Shown: piece after piece, positions 32,128 through 41,297 of the stretch | How the letters are laid out: every line of letters starts with the position of its first letter | Position numbering within the stretch: position 1 is the first letter of the stretch | Origin: Rhodobacteraceae bacterium M385 | GTDB lineage: Bacteria; Pseudomonadota; Alphaproteobacteria; Rhodobacterales; Rhodobacteraceae | Direction: 5' to 3' | Assembly (NCBI GenBank): GCA_025141835.1 | Contig: CP081102.1 | Coordinates: 2,790,001-2,854,000, forward strand | DNA length: 64,000 nucleotides | Notes under the pieces: generated by a model | What the model saw: the letters and a program-made list of their open reading frames with translations, nothing else | What the model was told of the DNA's origin: nothing | Databases searched by the model: none | Program-made: the position numbers and the translations under genes

Positions 32128-32793
32128 TCAGGCAAGAACTTCGTCGATCACACGCTCTAGATCGTCGTAATGATCCAACAACCCTTCCGGGTTCAACGCC
32201 TCTACATCTCGGCCCGTCGGCCCGAACGTCACAAGGATGCAGGGGATACCCGCCGCCTGCGCTGTCTTACGGTCGGTGATCGTGTCTCCGATCAGTACCG
32301 CTTGCGATGTGTCGCCCCCAAGGCGGGCGATCGTCTCATTCAACGGAGCCGCAGAGGGCTTGCGCGTGGGCAAGGTGTCGGCTCCGATCAGGGCGGGGAA
32401 ACGCTCGGTCAAGCCAAGGCGGGCGATCAGATCAACGGCTAACCCCTCAGGTTTATTTGTACAGATCCCCGTCGCATCGCCCCTTGCCCGCAAGCGGTCT
32501 ACGGCTGCAATGGCGCCGTCATATAGCGTCGTATGTACATCGATATCGCGCCCATAGGCAGCCAGAAGGGGCTGATATCCGGCGTCGGCCAAGGCTTCGG
32601 CCTCTGCGATTCCCATGCGCTGCGCCGCCAATCGCAACATCGCCCGTCCGCCCGCAAAGGCCGTGGCATCGTCTTGGCCCATAACCAGTTGCGGCGGATG
32701 GCCCAGTTCAGCAAGCGCCGCATTCGCCGAGGCAATCAGGTCGCCCGCCGTGTCGGCCAACGTCCCATCCAGATCAAAAACCACTGTTCGCAT
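32128..32793 (-). CDS. gph: Phosphoglycolate phosphatase-like HAD hydrolase
   Basis: A HAD-superfamily phosphatase of 221 residues. Motif I is VVFDLDGTLADT (nucleophile and acid Asp), motif II/III region GICTNKPEGLAVDL, and motif IV GDTITDRKTAQAAGI. A helical cap covers about residues 18-85 (the C1 type). The closest family is phosphoglycolate phosphatase, which salvages 2-phosphoglycolate from DNA repair or RuBisCO oxygenation; other small phosphates are possible. The start is taken as MRTVVFDLDG; an upstream ATG adds 12 residues without homology. Confidence 0.85.
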   Translation of the reverse strand: MRTVVFDLDGTLADTAGDLIASANAALAELGHPPQLVMGQDDATAFAGGRAMLRLAAQRMGIAEAEALADAGYQPLLAAYGRDIDVHTTLYDGAIAAVDRLRARGDATGICTNKPEGLAVDLIARLGLTERFPALIGADTLPTRKPSAAPLNETIARLGGDTSQAVLIGDTITDRKTAQAAGIPCILVTFGPTGRDVEALNPEGLLDHYDDLERVIDEVLA

Positions 32794-32925
32794 CAAAACC
32801 CCAAGCCCTATCGGCATTATTCCGCCCACAGCTATTACAGCTTGTCGGTCAAATTGAACGTAACGGGGCTATGCCCGAGGTCAATGCACGGTTAATAGGC
32901 AGCAAACGCAAAGGAAAGACGTTTC

Positions 32926-34290
32926 ATGCAGGCCACATCTCGCCCCCTTGCCCTGATCGTGCTCGCCGCTGGTGCTGGCACGCGGATGAACTCTGATCTG
33001 CCCAAGCCGTTGCACCCTCTGGGGTCTGCGCCCTTGGTGGCCCATACCATCGCGGCTGGCATGGCGCTGGAGCCCGCGCGGTTGATCGTCATCACCGGCC
33101 ACGGGGCGGATCAGGTGGAGGCCGCTTTGCAAGACATCGCACCCGAGGCTGTGACCGTGCGCCAGTCGCCGCAACTGGGCACCGGCCACGCCGTATTGCA
33201 AGCCGCCGAGGCGTTGGAAGGTTTCAACGGTGACGCGATGGTCCTTTACGGAGACAGCCCGTTCTTCACGCCCGAAACCTTGCAAGCCATGCGAATCGCG
33301 CGAAACGCCCATGACGTTGTGATGCTTGGCTTCCGCCCCGATGATCCGGGCCGCTATGGCCGCTTGGTCATGGACGGCGACACTTTGCAAAAAATCGTGG
33401 AATATAAGGACGCAGACGCGGATGAGCGGGCCATTACTTTCTGCAATTCCGGCGTTCTCTGTGCCGAGGCAGGCACGTTGATGGGCCTGCTAAAGCAGAT
33501 CACCAACGACAATGCCTCGGGCGAATACTACCTGACGGACGTGCCAGAACTGGCCAACAAGGCCGGGCTGACCGCCACCGCCATTGCCTGTGACCCGTCC
33601 GAGACTATCGGCATCAACTCACGCGCTGAACTGGCCCGTGCCGAGGCGCAGTTTCAGGCCCAACGCCGGGCCGAGTTGATCGACGCGGGCGTAACGATGC
33701 AGGCCCCCGACACGGTTCATTTCGCGCTCGACACCCATATCGGACGCGACGCGGTGATCGAGCCCTATGTGGTCTTCGGCCCCGATGTGACAGTGGAATC
33801 CGGCGCGCATATCCGTGCGTTTTCCCATCTGGAAGGCTGCCACGTCAGCGCCGGCGCAATTGTCGGCCCCTATGCCCGCCTGCGCCCCGGTGCGGAGATC
33901 GGCAACAACGCCAAGATCGGCAATTTCGTAGAAGTCAAAGCCGCAGAGATTTCTGAAGGCGCGAAGGTTAACCACCTCTCCTACATCGGAGATGCTTTCG
34001 TGGGAGAGCGGGCAAATATCGGCGCGGGCACAGTGACCTGCAACTACGATGGCTTCATGAAACACCGCACCACGATTGGCGCGGATGCGTTTATTGGCTC
34101 GGATACCATGCTGGTTGCGCCTGTGTCCGTGGGCGTGGAGGCGATGACCGCCAGCGGCTCCACCATCACCGACGACATTCCAAACGGCGCCTTGGCTATT
34201 AGCCGCGCCAAACAAGTGAATAAACCCGGTCTTGCCGTTAAGCTGCGTGACCGCCTCAAAGCCATTAAAGCCGCAAAGTCAAAGGATTAA
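32926..34290 (+). CDS. glmU: Bifunctional UDP-GlcNAc pyrophosphorylase / glucosamine-1-phosphate acetyltransferase
   Basis: Makes UDP-GlcNAc for peptidoglycan and lipopolysaccharide: acetylates glucosamine-1-phosphate, then uridylylates it. The 454 residues have the N-terminal nucleotidyltransferase domain (VLAAGAGTRMNSDLPKPLHP; LYGDSPFF; CNSGVLCA) and the C-terminal left-handed beta-helix of hexapeptide repeats (GPYARLRPGAEIGNNAKIGN; VNHLSYIGDAFVGERANIGA; TVTCNYDGF). The start ATG follows AAAGGAAAGACG. glmS begins three bases after its stop. Confidence 0.97.
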   Translation: MQATSRPLALIVLAAGAGTRMNSDLPKPLHPLGSAPLVAHTIAAGMALEPARLIVITGHGADQVEAALQDIAPEAVTVRQSPQLGTGHAVLQAAEALEGFNGDAMVLYGDSPFFTPETLQAMRIARNAHDVVMLGFRPDDPGRYGRLVMDGDTLQKIVEYKDADADERAITFCNSGVLCAEAGTLMGLLKQITNDNASGEYYLTDVPELANKAGLTATAIACDPSETIGINSRAELARAEAQFQAQRRAELIDAGVTMQAPDTVHFALDTHIGRDAVIEPYVVFGPDVTVESGAHIRAFSHLEGCHVSAGAIVGPYARLRPGAEIGNNAKIGNFVEVKAAEISEGAKVNHLSYIGDAFVGERANIGAGTVTCNYDGFMKHRTTIGADAFIGSDTMLVAPVSVGVEAMTASGSTITDDIPNGALAISRAKQVNKPGLAVKLRDRLKAIKAAKSKD

Positions 34291-34293
34291 CCT

Positions 34294-36102
34294 ATGTGTG
34301 GAATCGTTGGTGTTTTGGGCGACCATGAGGTTGCGCCGATCCTTGTAGAGGCGCTGAAGCGTCTGGAATATCGCGGTTATGACAGCGCCGGGATCGCTAC
34401 TGTGAACGACGGCGTCCTCGATCGCCGCCGCGCCGTGGGGAAACTGGTTAACCTATCCGACACCCTTGTACATCAACCGTTGGCGGGCAAATCCGGCATC
34501 GGCCACACAAGGTGGGCCACCCACGGCGGGCCGACTGTCGCCAACGCGCATCCCCATCAAGCGGGCCGTGTCGCCGTTGTCCACAACGGTATTATTGAGA
34601 ACTTTAAGGAACTTCGTGACGGCCTTCAGCACCGCACTTTCGTATCCCAGACCGATACGGAAACCGTGGCACAACTGTGCGAAGATTTCCTTGATAAGGG
34701 CCTGCCGCCCCGTGAAGCCGCCGTTGAAACCCTGAAACATCTTGAGGGCGCCTATGCGCTGGCCTTCCTGTTCCACGGCGAAGAGGATCTTCTTGTCGCC
34801 GCGCGCATGGGCTCTCCGCTCGCGATTGGACACGGTGACGGAGAGATGTTCGTCGGCTCAGACGCCATCGCCCTTGGGCCAATGACGAACCAGATCACCT
34901 ACCTAGAGGAAGGCGATTATGCCTTCGTCACCCGCGCTGGCGCAGAAATTCACGACGCAGATGGCAATCTCGCCAATCGCGAGATGATTAACGTGCCCGC
35001 GCAGTCCATGCAGTTGGACAAGGGCGGCCATAAGCACTTCATGGCGAAAGAGATTTTCGAGCAGCCCGTCGTGTTGGCAGATTGCTTGGGCCACTACACG
35101 GTGGACGGCGAAGTCGCCCTGCCCGAGACGCTGGATTTCACTCAAACCGACCGGATGATTTTTGTCGCCTGCGGCACCGCCTACTACGCCTGCGCTGTGG
35201 CGAAATACTGGTTCGAACAGATCGCGGGCATTCCCTGCGATGTCGATATCGCCTCGGAATTCCGCTACCGCGAACCTCCGGTCTCGGACAAAGCGACTGC
35301 CCTGTTCGTCAGCCAATCGGGCGAGACCGCCGACACGCTTGCCGCGCTGCGTTATGTGTCCGAAAAAGTTGACCGGGTCGTATCTGTGGTGAACGTGCCC
35401 GGCTCCTCCATCGCGCGGGAATCCGATCTGGCCTTGCCGATCATGGCGGGCGTGGAGGTGGGCGTTGCCTCCACCAAGGCCTTCATGAACCAGTTGGGCG
35501 TGCTGGCGAATCTCGCCATTTTTGCCGCCCGCCAGCGGGGCAAGATCGACGCCAAACGCGCGGCAGAGCTGCTGGCAACCCTGCGCGGCATGCCGGGCCT
35601 GATCAATCAGGCGCTGGCACTGGAAGGCAAGATCGCCACCCATACCGCGAAACTGGCCGAGGCCTCGTCAGTTCTGTTTCTGGGGCGCGGCGCGATGTTC
35701 CCGCTCGCCATGGAAGGGGCGCTGAAGCTCAAGGAAATCAGCTACATCCACGCCGAAGGCTACGCGAGTGGAGAGCTGAAGCACGGCCCCATCGCCTTGA
35801 TCGACAAGTCCGTTCCGGTGATCGTGTTCGCCCCTAAAGACGCGCTGTTCGACAAGACGATCTCCAACATGCAAGAGGTCATGGCCCGCGATGGTCAGGT
35901 TTGGCTGGTGACCGATGCCGAAGGCGCCGAACAGGCCGGTGACGGCACATGGGCAACGTTGGTCATGCCCAAGGTGGACCCGGTCTTGGCCCCCATGCTC
36001 TATGCCGTGGCCGCCCAGTTGATTGCCTATCACACAGCGCTTCACAAAGGCACGGATGTGGACCAACCACGCAATCTGGCGAAGTCTGTGACGGTTGAAT
36101 GA
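34294..36102 (+). CDS. glmS: Glutamine--fructose-6-phosphate aminotransferase (isomerizing)
   Basis: The entry enzyme of hexosamine synthesis: fructose-6-phosphate plus glutamine gives glucosamine-6-phosphate. The 602-residue protein begins MCGIVGVLG with Cys2 as the exposed N-terminal nucleophile of the class II amidotransferase domain, then GHTRWATHGGPT, HNGIIENF, and two SIS domains (FVACGTAYYACAVAKYW; LFVSQSGETADTLAAL; LGRGAMFPLAMEGALKLKEI), and ends DQPRNLAKSVTVE. Together with glmU it makes a hexosamine operon; the next gene overlaps its stop by four bases. Confidence 0.98.
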   Translation: MCGIVGVLGDHEVAPILVEALKRLEYRGYDSAGIATVNDGVLDRRRAVGKLVNLSDTLVHQPLAGKSGIGHTRWATHGGPTVANAHPHQAGRVAVVHNGIIENFKELRDGLQHRTFVSQTDTETVAQLCEDFLDKGLPPREAAVETLKHLEGAYALAFLFHGEEDLLVAARMGSPLAIGHGDGEMFVGSDAIALGPMTNQITYLEEGDYAFVTRAGAEIHDADGNLANREMINVPAQSMQLDKGGHKHFMAKEIFEQPVVLADCLGHYTVDGEVALPETLDFTQTDRMIFVACGTAYYACAVAKYWFEQIAGIPCDVDIASEFRYREPPVSDKATALFVSQSGETADTLAALRYVSEKVDRVVSVVNVPGSSIARESDLALPIMAGVEVGVASTKAFMNQLGVLANLAIFAARQRGKIDAKRAAELLATLRGMPGLINQALALEGKIATHTAKLAEASSVLFLGRGAMFPLAMEGALKLKEISYIHAEGYASGELKHGPIALIDKSVPVIVFAPKDALFDKTISNMQEVMARDGQVWLVTDAEGAEQAGDGTWATLVMPKVDPVLAPMLYAVAAQLIAYHTALHKGTDVDQPRNLAKSVTVE

Positions 36103-36704
36103 CCACGCCCGCCCGCCTTGGCCCTATTGACCTGACGCTAAAAGGGCAGCACGTCAGTCTCGTGCCGCTCGGCCACGACCACCACGATGCCTTGGCCGCT
36201 GCCAGCCGCAGCGCCGATCTGCACAAGCTATGGTACACCACCATCCCCTCGGCTGAAGGGATGGCCGCCGAAATCGACCGCCGTTTGGCCGCGCGTGACG
36301 CGGGCACCATGATCCCCTTTACCCAAATGGATGCCAGCGGCACGCCCATCGGCATGACCACCTATATGAACATCGACCACGCCGCGCCACGGGTCGAAAT
36401 CGGCTCTACCTGGATCGCCCCCACGGCCCAACGCGGCCCCCTGAACACCGAGGCCAAACGCTTGCTCCTCACCCATGCGTTCGAGGTCTGGAACTGCCTC
36501 GCCGTGGAGTTCCGCACCCACCGGCTGAACCAACAATCGCGCCGCGCGATCGAGCGGCTGGGGGCGCAGTTCGACGGCCTCCTTCGCGCCCATATGCGCA
36601 GCCCCAATGGCACGATCCGCGACACCGCCGTCTATTCCATCACCGCCCCGGAATGGCCCGTCGTGCGCACTCACCTCGACTGGCAGATCGCGAAACCCCG
36701 ATGA
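36099..36704 (+). CDS. GNAT family N-acetyltransferase (RimJ/RimL-like)
   Basis: A 201-residue acetyltransferase of the GNAT_3 type: LTLKGQHVSLVPLGHDHHDA at the N-terminus, the beta-strand ending MTTYMNID, VEIGSTWIAPTAQRGPLNTEAKRLLL for the acetyl-CoA loop, and RTHRLNQQSRRAIERLGAQF. Such proteins acetylate amino groups on ribosomal proteins, antibiotics or small molecules; the substrate here is unknown. Its ATG overlaps the glmS stop (ATGA) and its own stop overlaps the next gene likewise, so it is translationally coupled to the glm operon. Confidence 0.88.
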   Translation: MTTPARLGPIDLTLKGQHVSLVPLGHDHHDALAAASRSADLHKLWYTTIPSAEGMAAEIDRRLAARDAGTMIPFTQMDASGTPIGMTTYMNIDHAAPRVEIGSTWIAPTAQRGPLNTEAKRLLLTHAFEVWNCLAVEFRTHRLNQQSRRAIERLGAQFDGLLRAHMRSPNGTIRDTAVYSITAPEWPVVRTHLDWQIAKPR

Positions 36705-37384
36705 ATATTGATGACGCCCTCCAAGCCCTCCGTGCCCATGCGGACCCGGAAAAGGCCGCCGGAATGGCCGCCTATCACAAGGCAGAACGGGAATACTTGG
36801 GCCTTTCCAACGCTGTGACCGGTGACCTTGCCACCCAATGGCGCAAGGCGGCACCAGATCACGCTAGCCTCGTGGCGCTCGCTCAATCCCTTTGGGACAC
36901 CGATATTTTTGAGGCCCGAATCGCCGCCGGAAAACTGTTCCTGCAAGCCCGGATGCGCCCCGATGACCACGCTGCTTGGGATTGGATATCTTCTTCCGTG
37001 CCCCAGTTCGACTCCTGGGCGATCGCCGACGCCGTCGCCCAAGGCGGCCAAAAACGCCTGATCCAGGACCCCAGCCGCCTCGAGCAGCTCGAAGACTGGA
37101 CACGTGCCGATCACATGTGGACCCGGCGCGCCGCCTTCGTCTTCACCTTGCCGTTTCTCAAATCCCGCCATCCCTCCGCCACTGAACAAGCCGCCCGCAC
37201 CCGCGTTCTAGGATGGGCCGAAACCCTTGCGGAAGATCCTGAATGGTTCATCCAAAAAGCCATCGCCTGGTGGCTGCGTGACCTCTCCAAACGCGATCAG
37301 GACGCCGCGCGCGGATGGTTGGAAACCCACGGCGCCCGCCTCAAACCCTTCGCCGCCAAGGAGGCCGCCCGCTACCTCCCCTGA
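36701..37384 (+). CDS. DNA alkylation repair protein (AlkD-like HEAT repeats)
   Basis: A 227-residue protein of the AlkC/AlkD HEAT-like superfamily, all-helical. AEREYLGLSNAVTGDLA resembles the AlkD N-terminal signature, with VPQFDSWAIADAVAQGG, the typical DNA-contacting MWTRRAAFVFTLPFLK and WFIQKAIAWWLRDLSKRD further on. Such enzymes excise positively charged alkylated bases without base flipping. Whether this one has activity is uncertain. The start is the ATG that shares ATGA with the GNAT stop; the gene ends the glmU-glmS operon. Confidence 0.87.
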   Translation: MNIDDALQALRAHADPEKAAGMAAYHKAEREYLGLSNAVTGDLATQWRKAAPDHASLVALAQSLWDTDIFEARIAAGKLFLQARMRPDDHAAWDWISSSVPQFDSWAIADAVAQGGQKRLIQDPSRLEQLEDWTRADHMWTRRAAFVFTLPFLKSRHPSATEQAARTRVLGWAETLAEDPEWFIQKAIAWWLRDLSKRDQDAARGWLETHGARLKPFAAKEAARYLP

Positions 37385-37400
37385 AACGCGCGCGCCCTGC

Positions 37401-37479
37401 TCCTTCATCTTGGCAAATACACCTCCGGGGGTATGCGAGCTTTTTCTTTGAAAAAGTCGCAAAGGGGGCTGGCCCCCTT
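37401..37479 (+). repeat. Intergenic repeat element, copy 2, with hairpin
   Basis: Bases 37401-37426 form a 26-base block identical to 58710-58735 (it reads CCTTCATCTTGGCAAATAC then ACCTCC) and close to 21597-21620. It is followed by GGGGG, then by a hairpin AAGGGGGC (37462-37469) / GCCCCCTT (37472-37479). The element sits in the 229-base gap between the alkylation-repair gene and lysC, where no gene is seen. Such elements recur in Rhodobacterales intergenic DNA; the role is unknown. Confidence 0.8.
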
Positions 37480-37613
37480 CCCGCAGCCTCCACCCGCGCC
37501 TCAACTCTCGTCAACCCACGCCTACCCTCGTCTGGCCCCGCCGTCCCAACCCACACTTGCCCCCAGAGCGCCACAGGGGTAAGCCCGTGCGCGACTGAAC
37601 AACGGGACCAATC

Positions 37614-38852
37614 ATGCCCCTTCTAGTGATGAAATTCGGCGGCACCTCTGTCGCCACACTCGACCGCATCCGCCGCGCTGCCAAGCGCGTGGGCCGCGAA
37701 GTTGCAAACGGCTACGACGTGATCGTCATCGTCTCGGCCATGTCAGGCGAGACCAACAAACTTGTGGGCTATGTCGAGGAAACCGGCCAGTTCTACGACG
37801 CCCGTGAATATGACGCGGTGGTCTCCTCGGGCGAGAACGTGACCGCGGGCCTCATGGCGCTGACCTTGCAGGAAATGGACGTGCCCGCGCGCAGTTGGCA
37901 AGGCTGGCAAGTGCCGCTGCTGACCACCGACGCCCACGCCAGCGCCCGGATCGAGGAAATCCCGACCGACAACCTGAACGCCAAATTCGGCGAAGGGATG
38001 CGCGTGGCTGTGGTGGCAGGCTTCCAGGGCATCTCGCCCGAAGGCCGCATCACGACCCTTGGGCGCGGTGGCTCCGACACGACCGCCGTGGCCTTCGCCG
38101 CCGCTTTCGGGGCCGAACGCTGCGACATCTACACTGATGTGGACGGCGTCTACACCACCGACCCGCGCATCACCACCAAGGCCCGCAAGCTGGACCGCAT
38201 CTCGTTTGAAGAGATGTTGGAACTGGCCTCTCTCGGGGCCAAAGTCCTGCAAACCCGCTCGGTCGAACTGGCCATGCGCTTCAACGTGCGCCTGCGCGTT
38301 CTGTCATCGTTTGAGGAGCCGTCCGATGATGCCGGCACCCTCGTCTGCCCGGAGGAAGAGATCATGGAATCCAACGTAGTAGCCGGTGTCGCCTATTCCC
38401 GCGATGAAGCAAAAATGACCCTTCAGTCGGTGGAAGACCGCCCCGGCATCGCTGCCGCCATCTTCGGTCCCTTGTCCGAGGCTGGCGTGAACGTCGATAT
38501 GATCGTGCAAAACATCTCGGACGGCGGGATCACGGACATGACCTTCTCCTGCCCGGTTGGCGAAGTCGCGCGGGCCGAAAAAGCCATGGGCGACGCGAAA
38601 GCAGCGGGCGATATCAACTTTGCCTCACTGATCGCCGATACCGATGTGGCCAAAGTCTCTATCGTGGGGATCGGGATGCGGAGCCACGCCGGCGTTGCTG
38701 CGAAAATGTTCCAGACCCTGCGCGACGAAGGCGTGAACATCAAAGTCATCACAACGTCCGAGATCAAAGTCTCGGTCCTGATCGACCGCAAATATATGGA
38801 ACTGGCCGTGCAAGCCCTGCACGACGCGTTCGAGCTGGAAACAGCTGCCTGA
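37614..38852 (+). CDS. lysC: Aspartate kinase
   Basis: Phosphorylates aspartate, the first step to lysine, threonine and methionine. The 412-residue monofunctional enzyme has the kinase domain (LLVMKFGGTSVATLDRIRRA; VVVSSGENVTAGLMAL; GRGGSDTTAVAFAAAFGAER; DVDGVYTTDPRI) and two C-terminal ACT domains (about 265-410) for feedback control: AKMTLQSVEDRPGIAAAIFG and AKVSIVGIGMRSHAGVAAKM. The ATG follows GGGACC. The length is typical. The stop abuts that of the convergent small lipoprotein gene. Confidence 0.97.
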   Translation: MPLLVMKFGGTSVATLDRIRRAAKRVGREVANGYDVIVIVSAMSGETNKLVGYVEETGQFYDAREYDAVVSSGENVTAGLMALTLQEMDVPARSWQGWQVPLLTTDAHASARIEEIPTDNLNAKFGEGMRVAVVAGFQGISPEGRITTLGRGGSDTTAVAFAAAFGAERCDIYTDVDGVYTTDPRITTKARKLDRISFEEMLELASLGAKVLQTRSVELAMRFNVRLRVLSSFEEPSDDAGTLVCPEEEIMESNVVAGVAYSRDEAKMTLQSVEDRPGIAAAIFGPLSEAGVNVDMIVQNISDGGITDMTFSCPVGEVARAEKAMGDAKAAGDINFASLIADTDVAKVSIVGIGMRSHAGVAAKMFQTLRDEGVNIKVITTSEIKVSVLIDRKYMELAVQALHDAFELETAA

Positions 38853-39062
38853 TTAGCAGCGCCGCCGGCGCTGTCCGTTATCGCAACGCTCTCGGGTCGT
38901 GCCGGTAACCACACGGCCCGCAGCCCCGGCGCCACGCACAACTGTGGTGCCCGCGAAAACCGTGGCATCTACCGCCGTGTCAGCGACGCGCACGGCGGCG
39001 CAGCCCTGAAGCATTGCGGCCGCCAGGGCCAGTAACCCTGCCTTCATCGCCTGTCTTGCCAC
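38853..39062 (-). CDS. Small lipoprotein
   Basis: A 69-residue protein starting at a GTG chosen because GGAGAGG stands six bases upstream; an ATG five codons later lacks one. The signal peptide ends in the lipobox LQGC (AGLLALAAAMLQGC). The mature 46 residues are Val/Ala/Thr-rich (VADTAVDATVFAGTTVVRGA) and end with a very basic, Cys-containing tail (DNGQRRRRC). This resembles short alphaproteobacterial lipoproteins of unknown function with Val-rich repeats. It converges on lysC with no gap. Confidence 0.68.
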   Translation of the reverse strand: MARQAMKAGLLALAAAMLQGCAAVRVADTAVDATVFAGTTVVRGAGAAGRVVTGTTRERCDNGQRRRRC

Positions 39063-39204
39063 TGCGGCCTCTCCTCGTGTTTTCACGCGTTCTTTATTGG
39101 GTCATTAGCACGGCCACGCTCAGTGCGCAAAAACGTGATCCCACCCGCTGCCGCTTCCCTGCTACGCTCCCATAAAGGAACACGACAAAGGGGGCGCTTT
39201 TCAG

Positions 39205-39648
39205 ATGAAACACCTACTTCCCACCGCACTACTCTTGGCCGCCGCGCCAAGCCTTGCGGCAGCCGAGGCCGTCACGATCCGAGGCGAAGTCATCGACACT
39301 TGGTGCTATTTCTCTGGCGTCATGGGCGGCCCCGATGCAGTCCAGGGCACCGCACATCACACCTGTGCAATCTGGTGCTCGGCAGGCGGCATTCCCGTGG
39401 GGCTTCTCGGCGAAGACGGCACCGTCTACATGATCTTGGCGATCGGCGGCGACGATCAAAGCGCCTCGGGCCAGACCCAGTTGGAACTGGCCTCTCACGA
39501 GGTCACGGTTGAAGGCGATCTGTTTGCCCGCGACGGGCTGAACTACCTCGTGATTAACACGCTGGTCCAAGATCACGGCATCACCAACATTAACCACACT
39601 GATTTCGGCGCCATTCCCGGCTTCGCAATCCCCACCCCGGAGGGCTGA
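39205..39648 (+). CDS. Exported CxxxC protein, unknown function
   Basis: A 147-residue periplasmic protein with a signal peptide (MKHLLPTALLLAAAPSLAAA). The mature part begins with a short beta-rich domain: GEVIDTWCYFSG, then HHTCAIWCSAGGIPVGLLGE. Cys34, His51, His52, Cys54 and Cys58 could bind a metal or form a disulfide. The pattern of an upstream Cys, then H-x2-C-A-x2-C, then G-x-P-x-GLL recurs in uncharacterised periplasmic proteins. It is the first gene of a run of five exported proteins; the next begins three bases later. I infer a copper or redox role from the neighbours only. Confidence 0.82.
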   Translation: MKHLLPTALLLAAAPSLAAAEAVTIRGEVIDTWCYFSGVMGGPDAVQGTAHHTCAIWCSAGGIPVGLLGEDGTVYMILAIGGDDQSASGQTQLELASHEVTVEGDLFARDGLNYLVINTLVQDHGITNINHTDFGAIPGFAIPTPEG

Positions 39649-39650
39649 AG

Positions 39651-40235
39651 ATGCGCCAGTTGACAAAAACCACCCTCCTTACCGCGTTTATCGCGGCCGC
39701 CGCGGCCCCGTTAGCCGCCCAAGAAGGCCCCTTCTCCGCCGGGTCCGAGGCGCGGTCCTGGAACCTCGCCTGGGAAGAACCTGCCCGTTTTGAGGCCACG
39801 GTCGTGGATCTGCTCTGCGAAGTGGCCGGCGATTGCGCCAACGAATGCGCCACGGGGCGGCAGTTGGGCTTGCTGCGGACCGTGGACGGCGTGCTGACCT
39901 ACCCCAACAAAAACGGCCAAGGTATTTTCACCGGGGCGGCGGTCGATCTGGCCCCCTTCTGCGGGGAATTGGTCGAGGTGGATGGCCTGATGATCGAAGA
40001 CGACTACGTCGGCGCCACCAACGTCTACCTTGTGCAAATGGTCCGCCTTGCGGGCACTGAGGACTGGACCACCGCCGACGGTTGGACCGACGATTGGGCC
40101 GAAGCAAACCCCGAGGCCGCAAGCCAAGAAGGCCGCTGGTATCGCAATGATCCCCGCGTGTTGGCCCTGATCGAGGCTGATGGATACCTCGGCACCGGCG
40201 AAACATGGCAAGAAGCGTGGGAGGCCGTTCAATGA
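39651..40235 (+). CDS. Exported CxxxC protein with aromatic C-terminal region
   Basis: A 194-residue protein with a signal peptide (MRQLTKTTLLTAFIAAAAAPLAAQ). Its core resembles the preceding protein: VVDLLCEVAGDCANECATGR with Cys56, Cys62 and Cys66, then QLGLL, and a further Cys104 in APFCGELVEV. The C-terminal 60 residues are rich in Trp and acidic residues (TEDWTTADGWTDDWAEANPE, ETWQEAWEAVQ). It starts three bases after the previous stop and its own stop overlaps the SCO1 start in ATGA. The function is unknown; it probably acts in the periplasm with its neighbours. Confidence 0.82.
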   Translation: MRQLTKTTLLTAFIAAAAAPLAAQEGPFSAGSEARSWNLAWEEPARFEATVVDLLCEVAGDCANECATGRQLGLLRTVDGVLTYPNKNGQGIFTGAAVDLAPFCGELVEVDGLMIEDDYVGATNVYLVQMVRLAGTEDWTTADGWTDDWAEANPEAASQEGRWYRNDPRVLALIEADGYLGTGETWQEAWEAVQ

Positions 40236-40786
40236 ACAAACTGGCTCTGCTCGCCCTGTTGCTATGCGCAGGCGCAGCCCAGGCACAGTCATTGACCGAT
40301 GATCTCGGCGGAGCGTTTACCTTGATCGACCAGACCGGGGCCGAGCGGACGGAGGCGGACCCCGACGGGCACCACCAATTGGTGTTCTTTGGCTACGCAA
40401 ATTGTCAGGAAATCTGCTCGGCCGCACTGCCGCTCATGGCCAGCACGGTCGAGATCGTGGCAGAGGCAGGCGGCACATTGCGTCCGGTCATGATTACCGT
40501 GGATCCCGAGCGTGACACCCCCGACGCCATGGCCGAGGCCCTATCCGTGTTCCATCCCGACTTTGTCGGACTGACCGGAACGGAAGCCGCACTGCAAGAG
40601 GCATATACCGGATACTCCGTTGAATTCGAGGAGCTTTTCGTTGATCCCTTCTATGGCACCGTGTTCTCCCACGGGTCTTTCATCTACCTGCTCGACGGCG
40701 ATGGCACCGTGCTAACACTACTTCCCCCCGTCTTGGGCCCCGAGACGATGGCCAGCATCGTCACCGGATATCTGGAGGCAAGTTGA
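40232..40786 (+). CDS. SCO1/SenC family copper chaperone
   Basis: A thioredoxin-fold periplasmic protein that in other organisms delivers copper to the CuA site of cytochrome oxidase or acts as a thiol-disulfide reductase. The 184 residues have a signal peptide (MNKLALLALLLCAGAAQA), then LVFFGYANCQEICSAALP with Cys58-x3-Cys62, the MITVDPERDTPDAM segment, and the conserved His147 in FSHGSFIYLLD, giving the full Cys-Cys-His copper site. The start lies in the ATGA overlap with the upstream gene; upstream codons of the longer frame are part of that gene. The window also holds coxB, a possible client, far upstream. Confidence 0.93.
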   Translation: MNKLALLALLLCAGAAQAQSLTDDLGGAFTLIDQTGAERTEADPDGHHQLVFFGYANCQEICSAALPLMASTVEIVAEAGGTLRPVMITVDPERDTPDAMAEALSVFHPDFVGLTGTEAALQEAYTGYSVEFEELFVDPFYGTVFSHGSFIYLLDGDGTVLTLLPPVLGPETMASIVTGYLEAS

Positions 40787-40787
40787 C

Positions 40788-41249
40788 GTGAACCGCCGTA
40801 GATTTCTGCTTGGCGCCGGGGCCTTGGCCCTTGTCGGCGGCGCGTTTGCCGCGACCGAGGGGCGCAACCTGTTCTACACCGCGCTGTCAGAAGGCGTCGA
40901 TGCGCAGATCGACGTGGCAACGGCCCACGATTTGGCCAGCAGCGGAGAGATTTTGCTGATCGACATTCGCCGCCCCGATGAATGGGCCGCCACCGGCAGC
41001 CCCGCCTCAGGCCATCGGCTCGACATGCGGAGAGAGGATTTTACCGATGCTTTGCTAGACCTGACGGGCGGCTCCGCCGACGCAAGGATCGCACTGATCT
41101 GCATGCGCGGGGTACGTTCATCCCGGATGACAAATCGGTTAATCGAGGCCGGGTTCACGAACGTCATGGATGTCCCCGAAGGCATGCTCGGCTCCGCTGC
41201 GGGGCCGGGCTGGATCAACGCAGGCCTTCCCCTGAACCGTAATTCGTAA
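40788..41249 (+). CDS. Exported rhodanese-like protein
   Basis: A 153-residue single-domain rhodanese carrying a Tat-like signal (MNRRRFLLGAGALALVGGAF). The fold marks are LLIDIRRPDEWAATGSPA and the active-site loop ALICMRGVRSS with the persulfide-forming Cys105. FTNVMDVPEGMLGSAAGPGW follows. It could move sulfur or protect thiols in the periplasm. The GTG start is supported by GGAGG nine bases upstream. It lies one base beyond the SCO1 stop and is probably in the same transcript. Confidence 0.88.
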   Translation: MNRRRFLLGAGALALVGGAFAATEGRNLFYTALSEGVDAQIDVATAHDLASSGEILLIDIRRPDEWAATGSPASGHRLDMRREDFTDALLDLTGGSADARIALICMRGVRSSRMTNRLIEAGFTNVMDVPEGMLGSAAGPGWINAGLPLNRNS

Positions 41250-41297
41250 CGCCACCCCTTGCCGCCCTGCTCCTCCTCTCACGCCAAGGAACGACCT